A DNA stretch of 64,000 nucleotides from Ascidiaceihabitans sp. Its GTDB lineage: Bacteria; Pseudomonadota; Alphaproteobacteria; Rhodobacterales; Rhodobacteraceae. The notes under the pieces were generated by a model that worked only from the letters and a program-made list of their open reading frames with translations, made no database searches and was not told the DNA's origin. Each line of letters begins with the position of its first letter. Positions within the stretch are counted from its first letter, which is position 1. The position numbers were made by a program, and so were the translations under genes. Below, one piece after another: positions 1 to 7,038 of this stretch. The stretch is from assembly GCA_029251465.1 (NCBI GenBank), contig JAQXDI010000048.1, positions 1 through 64,000 of the forward strand. Reading direction: 5' to 3'.

Positions 1-2
1 TC

Positions 3-80
3 TGGACTTACAACAACGAACGACCCAACATGGCAATCGGCGGCATCACACCCACCATGAAACTGAAAACAGCTGCGTAA
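3..80 (+). pseudogene. 3' end of an IS3-family transposase (cut by window edge)
   Basis: The frame from base 3 reads WTYNNERPNMAIGGITP and continues to a TAA at 78-80. The YNNERPN...GGITP ending is the typical extreme C-terminus of IS3-family OrfB (DDE) transposases. Only 25 codons lie inside the window, so whether the full gene is intact cannot be seen. Just downstream, CCCCATTAAAAACGGGG at 97-113 could be part of the right end of the insertion sequence, but no matching left end is available. The family call is fairly secure; completeness is unknown. Confidence 0.7.
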
Positions 81-479
81 ATTCTACGGCTGAGCCCCAT
101 TAAAAACGGGGGGATTACCAAGGGTATTTCGAACATGTTTACGCCGACATTCCCCAAGTAGAGTGTCTTACCTTGCATTTTGTCGTTGTTTTGCGCCCGA
201 ATCAAGCCTGCTGGGCTCACTGTGCAGCAATAGGGGTACATTGCACATGCCATGGGGATGACTGCTTGTCTCAAGCCACGGCTGAAGACGCCTTCAATGT
301 GGTTGATTGGCTGATCTTGTTCTAGGATTCTGTCGCTACTGCAGTCTTCGTGAATCTTGCTTGCTGGTAAACAGTTGCATCTCAAGTCCACAATACTTTT
401 TTAGTGGTAGTTTTGCGATAGTAAGACTGGAAGTTTCTGTGAGAGAATATTTGGGCATATCTTCGTCGTTGGTACAAAT
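81..479. other. Non-coding, decayed-looking DNA downstream of IS end
   Basis: About 400 bases hold no gene I can support. A long open frame on the minus strand (8-391) has a composition unlike a real protein here (rich in Cys, no ribosome-binding site) and overlaps the transposase tail. An IS-end-like CCCC...GGGG inverted repeat lies near 97-113. The rest gives no recognisable domain or RNA. It is best read as relic sequence between an insertion element and a tRNA. Confidence 0.4.
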
Positions 480-514
480 GCGGGCGTAACTCAGGGGGAG
501 AGCATATCTGCCAA
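480..514 (+). pseudogene. Truncated tRNA-Gly remnant
   Basis: The first 27 bases match the 5' half of the intact tRNA-Gly at 627-701 with two differences: acceptor strand GCGGGCG, then TA, a D-arm and GAGCATA. A TGCCAA follows, like the anticodon loop, but the anticodon stem no longer pairs and no T-arm or 3' acceptor strand follows. It lies on the opposite strand to the intact gene, about 110 bases away, so the pair is inverted. I read it as a duplicated and decayed tRNA fragment, probably left by a mobile element. Confidence 0.6.
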
Positions 515-626
515 AGCTTTGCTTTGAGCACCTTGCCACAGGGGCGTTCACACTAAGAACTGTGAACAACGTTGCCCCGAAACGAAACAAGGGCTACAGT
601 TTGCACTGTAACCCTCTGTTTCCAAA

Positions 627-701
627 TGGAGCGGGCGAAGAGATTCGAACTCTCGACCCTAACCTTGGCAAGGTTATGCTCTACCCCTGAGCTACGCCCG
701 C
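627..701 (-). tRNA. tRNA-Gly (anticodon GCC)
   Basis: The minus strand folds as a full cloverleaf. The acceptor stem is GCGGGCG paired with CGCCCGC, the D-arm contains AGCTCAGGGGTAGAGC, and the anticodon arm is TAACC-TTGCCAA-GGTTA with GCC as anticodon. The T-arm is GAGAG-TTCGAAT-CTCTT, followed by an encoded TCCA 3' end. It decodes GGC/GGU glycine codons. The terminal CCA is genome-encoded (627-629 on the plus strand). Confidence 0.97.
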
Positions 702-850
702 TTCCTTTGGTGAGGCAGCATTTATAATTGGATGCTGCAGGCCGCAAGAGGAAATTTCACACTATTTGAAAAAAACGCAAAAAATCGGAAAAATCGTAAA
801 TTATTTGCAGGTGCAGCGACGGAAAATCTGAGGTCTCGCGTTTTACACGC

Positions 851-1282
851 ATGAAACAACGTGACCTGACCCTTGCTATCCCTGCAGCTATGATTGCGAC
901 CGCTCTTGTAGTGTTGGTTTTGTGTACGGCGACCCCGCAATCGGCGTCTCAGTCGGTGACGAATGACGGGGACGTGCGGCCACAGGTGTTGGTGGATGTG
1001 GCGCGCGCCGAGATGATTGACGGCAGTGTTTGCATCGATCTGGCCCTGACCAGCCTAAAACCTGACCTGACGTTGCAGGATGTGCGGATTGCCGGGGCGG
1101 ATACAAAAACCTTTGCCCCACAGACGCTGGGGTTTGCCCAAGACGGTGTGGCGCATGTGGTTGCAAAATTCTTTAAGAAAGTGCCCCGGATTTTTACGGC
1201 GGTCCTTGATTTTGGCGTGCACGGGCAAGAGCCCATTCTGATCACCCCACTTTTTGACGCTGGTGAAATGCAGCAAAAATAA
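851..1282 (+). CDS. Uncharacterised membrane-anchored or secreted protein
   Basis: 143 residues. A hydrophobic segment at about residues 8-27 follows a short basic N-terminus, so the protein is probably anchored in the inner membrane or exported. The remainder looks like a beta-rich extracytoplasmic domain without a family I recognise. No clear Shine-Dalgarno precedes the ATG. The stop is 21 bases before the YHYH gene at 1304, which has a good ribosome-binding site, so the two are probably co-transcribed and may act together outside the cytoplasm. Function unknown. Confidence 0.75.
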   Translation: MKQRDLTLAIPAAMIATALVVLVLCTATPQSASQSVTNDGDVRPQVLVDVARAEMIDGSVCIDLALTSLKPDLTLQDVRIAGADTKTFAPQTLGFAQDGVAHVVAKFFKKVPRIFTAVLDFGVHGQEPILITPLFDAGEMQQK

Positions 1283-1303
1283 AATCCACCAAGGAGCATC
1301 GCA

Positions 1304-2191
1304 ATGCCCATCATTTCAAACTTGAAAATCGCAGCCTTGGTTATTGGCATTGTCGTCGCGGGCGTGGTCCAAAGTGATGCGCGCCCGCAAATTCGCAAAC
1401 ACAAAGCGACGGAGGCCGAGGGGCTCAGCTTGATCGAAGCGGATCGCACAATCGAGGGCAGCAAAATTGCGGTGCGTGATGACGGCATATCGCTGAGCAT
1501 TCAATCCAACGGGCTGCCGACACATACTGTTGGCAAATTCCCGAACCGCGACAATCCATACACCATTTCGGCGCAGTCTTATGCGTTTAGCGTTCCCAAG
1601 GCCCCGACGCTGAACAAGCCCAAACCTTTGTTGCGTGATGAGGCCTTTGGCGTGGCGTTAAATGGGGTGCCGTTTGACCCCGAGGCTGCCGAGTTCTGGC
1701 AGGGGAACCCGCGTTCAGGTTGGGTCTACAATGCGCTGGGCGGTGCGGTTTCGCTGGGGCTGGATGCAAATTTTGCGCATGTGCAACCCTCGGGTGCGTA
1801 TCATTACCTCGGTTTGCCGATCGGATTGATGGAGCAGTTGGGCTGGCAGTCTGATGCGGCGTCGCCTTTGATTGGCTTTGCCTCTGACGGGTTCCCGATC
1901 TACGCGCTGACCGCTGATGTTGGCGGGACTGTTATTCGCATGACCTCGTCATATCAGCTGAAATCAGGCGAGCGGCCGGGCGGGGATGAACCGTTCGGGC
2001 CCTATGACGGGGCGTTTCAACAGGACTTTGAATTTGTCGCAGGGTCAGGCACGCTGGATGAATGCAATGGGGTCATGATCAACACCGCAGATTATCCCAC
2101 AGGCACCTACGCCTATTTTTTAACCGACAACTATCCTGTTATCCCGCGCTGTTTGCGCGGGGCCTCTGGATCGGGGTTTTCCAAATACTGA
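1304..2191 (+). CDS. YHYH domain-containing secreted protein
   Basis: 295 residues. The N-terminus carries a signal peptide (hydrophobic residues about 7-24, likely cut near DARPQ). The diagnostic GAYHYLGLP motif sits at about residues 164-172, followed by a region rich in Gly, Asp and aromatic residues typical of the YHYH protein family (extracellular, function poorly defined, possibly metal-binding through the His/Tyr motif). AAGGAG is 8 bases before the ATG, so the start is secure. It is the second gene of a two-gene unit with the small protein at 851. Confidence 0.85.
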   Translation: MPIISNLKIAALVIGIVVAGVVQSDARPQIRKHKATEAEGLSLIEADRTIEGSKIAVRDDGISLSIQSNGLPTHTVGKFPNRDNPYTISAQSYAFSVPKAPTLNKPKPLLRDEAFGVALNGVPFDPEAAEFWQGNPRSGWVYNALGGAVSLGLDANFAHVQPSGAYHYLGLPIGLMEQLGWQSDAASPLIGFASDGFPIYALTADVGGTVIRMTSSYQLKSGERPGGDEPFGPYDGAFQQDFEFVAGSGTLDECNGVMINTADYPTGTYAYFLTDNYPVIPRCLRGASGSGFSKY

Positions 2192-2198
2192 CCTGTGA

Positions 2199-2588
2199 TC
2201 AAAACAGGCTGTGTGCGATCAACCCAAGCGAGCCAAAGACCAGCATCGACAGCGTTAGCACCATACCACCCACCCGTAGGGGCATAATCTGGGGGTGCTG
2301 CGAAAACCCGTAGGCGTGCATTGCGCGACCGGCCAGCAGCATCAAACCCAAGATGTGCACAGCAATACCCGGCGCACCTTGTAGTTCCATCAGCAGCAAC
2401 AGGATCAACCCGATTGGGGCTTATTCAGCGCAGTTTCCTTGGGCACGCATACGCGCCAGCAGCGCCTTGTCACCGTAATCGCCAACCGACAGCTGGTTCG
2501 CACGCCGATAGCGCACAACGCGCACCGTCAGCGCCAGAAAAATCAAAGTGATAAGGCCGGCATATAGCGGCGTAATGGCAAGGGTCAT
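2199..2588 (-). pseudogene. MAPEG-family membrane protein gene with an in-frame stop
   Basis: Read from the ATG at 2588, the frame encodes a 129-residue MAPEG-type four-helix membrane protein with the usual order: helix 1 (LITLIFLALTVRVVRYRR), a polar loop with NQLSVGDYGDK, RMRAQGNCAE, then GLILLLLMELQG and two more helices. Codon 56 is TAA (plus-strand TTA at 2421-2423), exactly where family members have the Tyr of a CAEYAPI-type motif. Everything before and after stays in frame and well conserved, so the lesion is a single nonsense change (TAT or TAC to TAA) and recent. A downstream ATG at 2408 could only restart a truncated product lacking helix 1. A base-call error would also explain it. 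Confidence 0.8.
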
Positions 2589-2660
2589 GTCTTAAATCCA
2601 GCGTTAGGGCATTTGCGTTGCCTGCACTGTCAAACAATCAATGCCATATGGAAACCCCAA

Positions 2661-2695
2661 TAAAAAACGGCAGCCCCAGGGAGGAGGGACTGCCG
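2661..2695 (-). ncRNA. CcsR-type RNA hairpin 4, doubling as terminator
   Basis: On the minus strand, CGGCAG pairs with CTGCCG around a loop containing CTCCTCCC and is followed directly by TTTTTT (plus-strand A's at 2662-2667). It is the last of four hairpins that all show CTCCTCCC in the loop. It has the form of a rho-independent terminator, so it probably ends the DUF1127 transcript as well as forming the fourth small RNA. Confidence 0.7.
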
Positions 2696-2710
2696 TCTAA
2701 GTGTCATCTG

Positions 2711-2737
2711 CGCGGTTAAGGGAGGAGAAACCCCGCG
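2711..2737 (-). ncRNA. CcsR-type RNA hairpin 3
   Basis: Minus-strand CGCGG pairs with CCGCG, with an inner AA/TT extension, around a loop carrying CTCCTCCC. It is the third hairpin downstream of the DUF1127 gene. The loop is complementary to a Shine-Dalgarno sequence. It resembles CcsR RNAs of Rhodobacter sphaeroides (known family: CCUCCUCCC loop motif, co-transcribed with a DUF1127 gene). Confidence 0.65.
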
Positions 2738-2749
2738 ATGATCCTGTTT

Positions 2750-2767
2750 GCCTTCTTTGGTGAAGGC
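2750..2767 (-). other. Small hairpin between CcsR-type RNAs 2 and 3
   Basis: GCCTTC and GAAGGC form a 6-bp stem with a 6-base loop that lacks the CTCCTCCC motif. It sits between the second and third motif-bearing hairpins and may serve as a processing or spacing element in the polycistronic transcript. Confidence 0.45.
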
Positions 2768-2775
2768 TAAAAAGC

Positions 2776-2811
2776 CGCGGTGGTATCTAGGGAGGAGACG
2801 ATACCACCGCG
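2776..2811 (-). ncRNA. CcsR-type RNA hairpin 2
   Basis: This is the strongest of the four: an 11-bp perfect stem (GCGGTGGTAT with ATACCACCGC plus one outer C-G pair) with a 14-base loop containing CTCCTCCCT on the minus strand. Its position and loop fit the second unit of a CcsR1-4 type array. Confidence 0.7.
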
Positions 2812-2818
2812 CGTTACA

Positions 2819-2844
2819 GACGGTCTAGGGAGGAGACGACCGTC
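2819..2844 (-). ncRNA. CcsR-type RNA hairpin 1
   Basis: A 7-bp perfect stem (GACGGTC with GACCGTC) closes a 12-base loop with CTCCTCCC on the minus strand. It begins only 11 bases after the stop codon of the DUF1127 gene, so it is almost certainly made from the same transcript and released by processing. Confidence 0.7.
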
Positions 2845-2855
2845 CGATCCTTGTT

Positions 2856-3089
2856 TTAGGCTGCCGTGTGCTGTTGACCGGCTTCCCATGCGATGCGGCG
2901 CAGTTCGCTGCGGGCCAGACCCAAGTCGGCCAGGTCGCGGTTGCTGAGTGCGCTCAGTTCATCCAGCGTTTTGCGGTACACGCGGCGCTGGGCGCTGCGC
3001 AGGGCCGCTGCTTCCAACATGTGACCGGCAGAAGCCATCATCCGTTCGATGAAAGAACCGTTTGTGTGTGTGTCGTTAAAATATGTCAT
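2856..3089 (-). CDS. DUF1127 small protein (CcaF1-like), leader gene of the CcsR-type array
   Basis: 77 residues. The ATG at 3089 was chosen because the upstream in-frame extension has no family character. The C-terminal 45 residues hold the DUF1127 signature (RRVYRKTLDELSALSNRDL ending at LGLAR), an arginine-rich helical RNA- or DNA-binding-like domain. In Rhodobacter sphaeroides a DUF1127 protein (CcaF1) is encoded just upstream of four CcsR small RNAs under stress sigma factors and influences RNA maturation. The same order is seen here: gene, then four CTCCTCCC hairpins ending in a terminator. A possible promoter lies upstream (TTGTGC, 16 bases, TATATT on the minus strand), but this is weak. 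Confidence 0.85.
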   Translation of the reverse strand: MTYFNDTHTNGSFIERMMASAGHMLEAAALRSAQRRVYRKTLDELSALSNRDLADLGLARSELRRIAWEAGQQHTAA

Positions 3090-3321
3090 GGTCTTGCTCG
3101 TCTTTCTTGACTGCGTCTTTGTTCGTGTTGATAGGAATATAAGCCAATGCTGCGAGTGCACAATGGATTGTTCGACAATGCTGCCATGCAGCATTTGCAT
3201 GGCAAAGGTCCTTGAAAATCATTTGATCCGACCAAATGGCGATTTTGTGATCGCGGTGGCGGGGCCTTGTCCTTTGACAGAAAAAAGCCAATTAGGGGAT
3301 AACACCAAAAGGAGCACCGCG

Positions 3322-4395
3322 ATGTCTGTCACCAAAGAGTCCATCCTAGAGGCATTGGCCCGCGTTGCCCTGCCAAACGGGGAAACCCTGGTCAGCCGCG
3401 ATATGATCCGCGCGATCAACATCCAAGGCGACGCGGTCAATTTTGTGATCGAAGCGCCCACACCCGAAATCGCCGCCCAGATGGAACCAGCGCGCAAAGC
3501 CGCCGAAGCCGTCGTGCTGGAATTGGGTGATGTGTCCAAAGTTACGGTGGCCCTGACCGCCCACGGGCCTGCCGCCGCCAAAGCGCCACCGCCCAGCTTG
3601 AAAATCGGCGGCCACCCGAAACCACAGGAGGGGCCAACCAAGCCGTCTGGTGTACAGCGCATTCTGGCGATCGGCTCTGGCAAGGGTGGCGTGGGGAAAT
3701 CGACTGTGTCGTCAAACCTTGCGGTGGCCTTGGCCAAACAGGGGCGCAAAGTTGGCCTGCTGGATGCAGATATTTACGGCCCGTCGCAGCCGCGCATGAT
3801 GGGTGTGAACAAGCGCCCCGCGTCGCCAGATGGCAAAACCATCATCCCGCTGCATGCCCACGGTGTTACGCTGATGTCGATCGGCTTTATGATGGAAGAA
3901 GGTAAGGCCGTCGTTTGGCGTGGCCCGATGTTGATGGGCGCACTGCAACAGATGCTGGGGCAGGTGGAGTGGGGCGAGCTGGACGTGCTGCTGGTTGATC
4001 TGCCGCCGGGCACTGGCGATGTGCAACTGACGCTGTGCACGAAATCTGAACTGACCGGCGCGATTGTAGTGTCGACCCCGCAGGACGTGGCCTTGATCGA
4101 CGCGCGCAAGGCGCTCGACATGTTCGCGACGCTGAAAACCCCAGTTTTGGGCTTGATCGAAAACATGTCGATGTTCGTGTGCCCCGATTGCGGGTCGTCA
4201 CACGAAATATTCGGGGCAGGCGGCGTGGCTGCCGAAGCCGAAAAAATGGGCGTGCCGCTGTTGGGCAATCTGCCGATTGACCTGGACACACGGCTGGCCG
4301 GTGACGGCGGCACACCGATTGCAGCGGGTGAGGGGCCAATGGCGCAGGCCTACGCCCAGATCGCCAAGGGGCTGATCGAGGGTGGTATGGCGTAA
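3322..4395 (+). CDS. mrp: Mrp/ApbC/NBP35-type Fe-S carrier P-loop ATPase
   Basis: 357 residues; binds and transfers Fe-S clusters to apoproteins in the cytoplasm. The N-terminal 100 residues form the MIP18/DUF59 domain. A deviant Walker A motif GKGGVGKS sits at about residues 120-127, DLPPGTGD marks Walker B and switch region, and Cys287-x-x-Cys290 (CPDC) is the cluster-binding pair. The ATG at 3322 follows AAAGGAG at 3308-3314; the open frame extends to 3049 but that part has no family match. It is divergent from the DUF1127 gene and closed by the terminator at 4426-4458. Confidence 0.95.
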   Translation: MSVTKESILEALARVALPNGETLVSRDMIRAINIQGDAVNFVIEAPTPEIAAQMEPARKAAEAVVLELGDVSKVTVALTAHGPAAAKAPPPSLKIGGHPKPQEGPTKPSGVQRILAIGSGKGGVGKSTVSSNLAVALAKQGRKVGLLDADIYGPSQPRMMGVNKRPASPDGKTIIPLHAHGVTLMSIGFMMEEGKAVVWRGPMLMGALQQMLGQVEWGELDVLLVDLPPGTGDVQLTLCTKSELTGAIVVSTPQDVALIDARKALDMFATLKTPVLGLIENMSMFVCPDCGSSHEIFGAGGVAAEAEKMGVPLLGNLPIDLDTRLAGDGGTPIAAGEGPMAQAYAQIAKGLIEGGMA

Positions 4396-4425
4396 AGCCA
4401 ACCCAAACCTTCGTAGTATTAAAAG

Positions 4426-4458
4426 AGGCACCGTGATCGTATCACGCGTGCCTTTTTT
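4426..4458 (+). terminator. Rho-independent terminator after mrp
   Basis: AGGCACCGTGAT pairs with ATCACGCGTGCCT (12 bp with one bulged C) around a 3-base CGT loop and runs into TTTTTT. The stop codon of mrp is 30 bases upstream, so the element ends the mrp transcript and isolates it from the dcw leader. Confidence 0.9.
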
Positions 4459-4820
4459 GTTTTTACGGGATCTCGTGGGATACGGCATGGGAAAGCGTGG
4501 GATCATTCTGTCGTTGGGCGCAGGAATTCCGAATCAATTGCTCGAAATCGCAGTGTTTTTGGGAACCCAGCTGACAATTTTGGGGATTGAAGAGTGCCCT
4601 GTGTGAGAACATAAAAAGAACACCCGATCTGCTCTGAAAATAATTGCAATTAATTGGGAAACCATGGGCCAAGTTTCCACAGCGCTGTGAGGCACAATAT
4701 GTAGTGACATGCTTCCACTGCATCGCAAATTAAGCGAATTTTCCCCAAATTGAACCACCCTAGCATGTTGTGAGCGGGCGTTAATGGCTGTCCAGCGCGC
4801 GAAATTCCCATAAATAACAG
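4459..4820. other. Gene-free stretch between mrp terminator and dcw promoter
   Basis: No credible coding sequence. An open frame covering 4382-4606 crosses the terminator and has no domain. The stretch is more AT-rich than its surroundings and carries a TGGGA-N5-TGGGC pair at 4655-4669. It may hold upstream control sites for the dcw promoter; otherwise nothing recognised. Confidence 0.4.
4655..4669 (+). promoter_or_regulatory. Possible MraZ-box-like TGGGN repeats
   Basis: TGGGA, a 5-base spacer and TGGGC match the known MraZ operator format (TGGGN repeats separated by 5 bases), but only two repeats are present where three or more are usual. They lie about 170 bases upstream of the proposed leader promoter and 500 bases before mraZ. 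Chance occurrence is possible. Confidence 0.25.
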
Positions 4821-4849
4821 TTGTCACCCACGTATTCCCATCGTATCCC
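4821..4849 (+). promoter_or_regulatory. Candidate promoter of the dcw leader / UpsM-like RNA
   Basis: TTGTCA and TATCCC are separated by 17 bases. Transcription starting near 4856 would give a leader of about 310 bases before mraZ, a size compatible with the long leader described before mraZ in Rhodobacter sphaeroides. The -10 match is modest, so another start site is possible. Confidence 0.4.
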
Positions 4850-4855
4850 TTGTTC

Positions 4856-5075
4856 ATCGGATGAGAACGAGACCAAGGGGCACCAAACGACCCCGAACTT
4901 ATAAAAGACTCTAGCAGGTTTCATACAGGCACCTCGCTTTCATCAGACCAAGAGATCCGGCGCGCGAGCGAGCAGACATCCCCCCAGGTGGCGTGCGCAG
5001 CTGGACTTACCACTCAAGTGGGACGTGGCGGCGAGTTGATCAGTGGCAGCAGATCAACTCGCCGTTTCTAATTTT
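4856..5075 (+). ncRNA. UpsM-like small RNA in the dcw 5' leader
   Basis: In Rhodobacter sphaeroides the dcw cluster is preceded by an unusually long leader that terminates early to yield the sRNA UpsM. Here the same interval contains hairpin-forming segments (CCACTCAAGTGG at 5010-5021) and ends in a 13-bp perfect stem with a T-rich tail at 5029-5075, still 90 bases before the mraZ start. The 5' end is inferred from the candidate promoter. Homology is by position and architecture, not by alignment. Confidence 0.6.
5029..5075 (+). terminator. Rho-independent terminator within the mraZ leader
   Basis: A 13-bp perfect stem (CGGCGAGTTGATC with GATCAACTCGCCG) around a 10-base loop is followed by TTTCTAATTTT. 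It precedes mraZ by 90 bases and would attenuate the whole dcw transcript, releasing the leader RNA. The interrupted T-tract suggests partial read-through, as needed for downstream expression. Confidence 0.8.
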
Positions 5076-5165
5076 CCCGACACAATTTATCGGGCCCGAC
5101 ACGAAACACATCCGCGCGACGGCGCATAGGCATCAGCCCGCAATGGGCAAATCAGGGACGGACCA

Positions 5166-5681
5166 GTGGCAAGACGGTTCAGAGGCGAAAGCCAACACAA
5201 AGTCGACACGAAGGGGCGGGTGTCAATCCCGGCCTCTTTTCGTCGTGTGTTGGAAGCCTCTGATTCCAATTGGAAGTCTGGCGAGGCCCCTGAATTGGTG
5301 ATCGTCTATGGGGATCACCGCCGCAACTACCTTGAATGCTACACGATGGAAGCCATCGACGAGGTGGACGCCAAGATCGACGCGTTGCCGCGTGGAACGA
5401 TGCAGCGCAAAATGTTGCAACGCCTGTTTCATGGCCAATCCTTTCCGACGGCGGTCGATGAAACCGGTCGGCTGGTTTTGCCTGCAAAATTGCGCAACAA
5501 AATCGATCTGTCCGGCGAGGCGTTCTTTATCGCTGCTGGTGATACGTTCCAGATTTGGAAGCCCGAGACGTACGAGGCCGAAGAGGCCGCGAAAACCGAA
5601 GAGTGGCTGGATGATTTGCCCGAGGACTTTGATCCGATGGCATTCCTAGACGGCGATGCTCAGCCCCAAACGGAAGGATAA
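5166..5681 (+). CDS. mraZ: MraZ, transcriptional regulator of the dcw cluster
   Basis: 171 residues with two SpoVT/AbrB-like repeats: the first opens with [19 protein letters not shown], the second contains [15 protein letters not shown] at about residues 97-111. MraZ forms ring-shaped oligomers that bind TGGGN repeats and controls its own operon. Translation starts at GTG with GGGACGG upstream. It is the first gene of the cluster and its stop is 4 bases before the rsmH start. The acidic C-terminal tail is longer than in the E. coli protein, which I see as a lineage trait. Confidence 0.95.
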   Translation: MARRFRGESQHKVDTKGRVSIPASFRRVLEASDSNWKSGEAPELVIVYGDHRRNYLECYTMEAIDEVDAKIDALPRGTMQRKMLQRLFHGQSFPTAVDETGRLVLPAKLRNKIDLSGEAFFIAAGDTFQIWKPETYEAEEAAKTEEWLDDLPEDFDPMAFLDGDAQPQTEG

Positions 5682-5685
5682 AGTG

Positions 5686-6678
5686 ATGGCTGCTGCCGCT
5701 GCCACAGTGTCCGACAAACCCCACGTTCCTGTTTTACTGCGCCCGCTGTTGGCCGCCGTTGCCCCTGTTTCAGGGCGCTGGCTGGATGGCACATTCGGGG
5801 CAGGCGGGTACACGCGTGGTCTGCTTGAGGCCGGTGCCGATCACGTCATGGGCGTGGACCGCGACCCGTTGGCGTTCGAAATGGCGGCCCCATGGGTCAG
5901 CGATTTTGGCGACAAAATCACCCTGCAACAGGGCGTGTTTTCGAAAATGGACGAATACGCACAGGATCTGGACGGCATCGTTCTGGATCTCGGCGTGTCG
6001 TCAATGCAGCTGGATTTGGCCGAACGCGGGTTTTCGTTCATGCGCGACGGCCCGCTTGACATGCGGATGTCGCAAGACGGGCCTTCTGCCGCAGACGTGG
6101 TGAACAACGCAGACGAAGCGGCCATCGCCAACATCCTGTTTCAATACGGTGAAGAACGCGCCAGTCGCCGCATCGCCAAAGCCATCGTGACCGAGCGTAC
6201 AATGGAACCGATCACCACAACCCTGCGTCTGGCTGGGATCATCGAGGGGTGCTTGCCCCGCTCCAAACCAGGTCAATCGCACCCCGCGACGCGCAGTTTC
6301 CAAGCGCTGCGCATCGAGGTGAACAATGAATACGGCGAGCTGTACGAGGGGCTAATGGCCGCCGAACGCGCGCTGAAACCCGGCGGGCAACTGGCCGTGG
6401 TGACGTTTCATTCGGTCGAGGATCGCATGGTCAAACGGTTCCTCACAGCGCGGTCGGGCAAGGCAGGCAACGCCAACCGGTACGCGCCAATGACCGACGC
6501 AGAGCCGATCCAGTTTACGGTCAAATCACGCAAAGCGATTGGCCCCGACGATCAGGAATTGGCGGAAAATCCACGCTCGCGCAGTGCAAAACTGCGGGTG
6601 GCCACCAGAACCGACGCGCCTTCGGGTGAGATCGCGTCAAAGACCATTGGCATGCCGATGGCGAACAGAACGAAGTAG
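5686..6678 (+). CDS. rsmH: 16S rRNA (cytosine1402-N4)-methyltransferase RsmH
   Basis: 330 residues. It methylates N4 of C1402 in the 16S rRNA decoding site using S-adenosylmethionine. The SAM-binding motif [11 protein letters not shown] is near residues 36-46, VDRDP at about 60-64, and [10 protein letters not shown] about 102-111; [16 protein letters not shown] and [13 protein letters not shown] complete the MraW signature. The ATG at 5686 is preferred over an in-frame ATG 30 bases upstream because it follows GGAAGGATAAAG and begins the conserved region. Second gene of the dcw operon. Confidence 0.96.
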   Translation: MAAAAATVSDKPHVPVLLRPLLAAVAPVSGRWLDGTFGAGGYTRGLLEAGADHVMGVDRDPLAFEMAAPWVSDFGDKITLQQGVFSKMDEYAQDLDGIVLDLGVSSMQLDLAERGFSFMRDGPLDMRMSQDGPSAADVVNNADEAAIANILFQYGEERASRRIAKAIVTERTMEPITTTLRLAGIIEGCLPRSKPGQSHPATRSFQALRIEVNNEYGELYEGLMAAERALKPGGQLAVVTFHSVEDRMVKRFLTARSGKAGNANRYAPMTDAEPIQFTVKSRKAIGPDDQELAENPRSRSAKLRVATRTDAPSGEIASKTIGMPMANRTK

Positions 6679-6684
6679 GGTAAC

Positions 6685-7038
6685 ATGCGGACGGTATTGT
6701 ATATTTTGACGGTTTTGGCGGTGGTTGCGCTGGCGTTTTGGGCGTACCGCGAAAACTATGCGACGCAGCAAACTCTGAACGACGCGGACAATCTGCGCCG
6801 CGATATTCGCGCCGCACATTCGCGTTTGGCCGTTTTGAACGCAGAATGGGCCTATCTGAACCGACCCGATCGTTTGCGCGACCTTGCCGACATCAACTTT
6901 GACCGGTTGGGCTTGTTGCCACTGGTCCCCGAACAATTCGGGCTGATCGACCAGATTGCCTATCCGTCCGAACCTGAATTGCCGATCCTGAACCCCGTCG
7001 ATGTGTTCAGCGACGAACAAGCCGGAGACAGACCATGA
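6685..7038 (+). CDS. ftsL: Cell division protein FtsL
   Basis: 117 residues: a short cytoplasmic start, one transmembrane helix at about residues 3-20, then a periplasmic coiled coil (about 26-62, LRRDIRAAHSRLAVLNAEW) and a LNRPDRLRDLA segment characteristic of alphaproteobacterial FtsL. It bridges FtsQ and FtsWI in the divisome. The gene lies 6 bases after rsmH and its stop overlaps the ftsI start by 4 bases (ATGA at 7035-7038), indicating translational coupling. Identity rests mainly on position plus topology. Confidence 0.9.
   Translation: MRTVLYILTVLAVVALAFWAYRENYATQQTLNDADNLRRDIRAAHSRLAVLNAEWAYLNRPDRLRDLADINFDRLGLLPLVPEQFGLIDQIAYPSEPELPILNPVDVFSDEQAGDRP

Noticed and set aside
8-391. Minus-strand open frame of 127 codons at the left edge
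   Set aside because: It runs antisense over the transposase tail, has no ribosome-binding site or domain, and an odd Cys-rich composition.
480-701. attL/attR pair of an integrated element at tRNA-Gly
   Set aside because: The tRNA fragment is inverted relative to the intact gene, is the 5' rather than 3' part, and no integrase lies nearby in the window.
2661-2844. CRISPR array, suggested by a short motif repeated four times
   Set aside because: The repeated unit is only GGGAGGAG in hairpin loops, spacing is irregular and stems differ; it fits CcsR-type RNAs, not CRISPR repeats.
3049-3321. N-terminal extension of Mrp
   Set aside because: The extension overlaps the divergent DUF1127 gene start, has no family match, and the ATG at 3322 has a strong ribosome-binding site.
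3219-3749. Long minus-strand open frames opposite mrp
   Set aside because: They mirror the high-GC coding strand (Ala, Arg, Ser, Pro rich) and have no domain; typical antisense shadows.
4382-4606. Plus-strand open frame of 74 codons after mrp
   Set aside because: It reads through the clear mrp terminator hairpin and overlaps the end of mrp; no domain.
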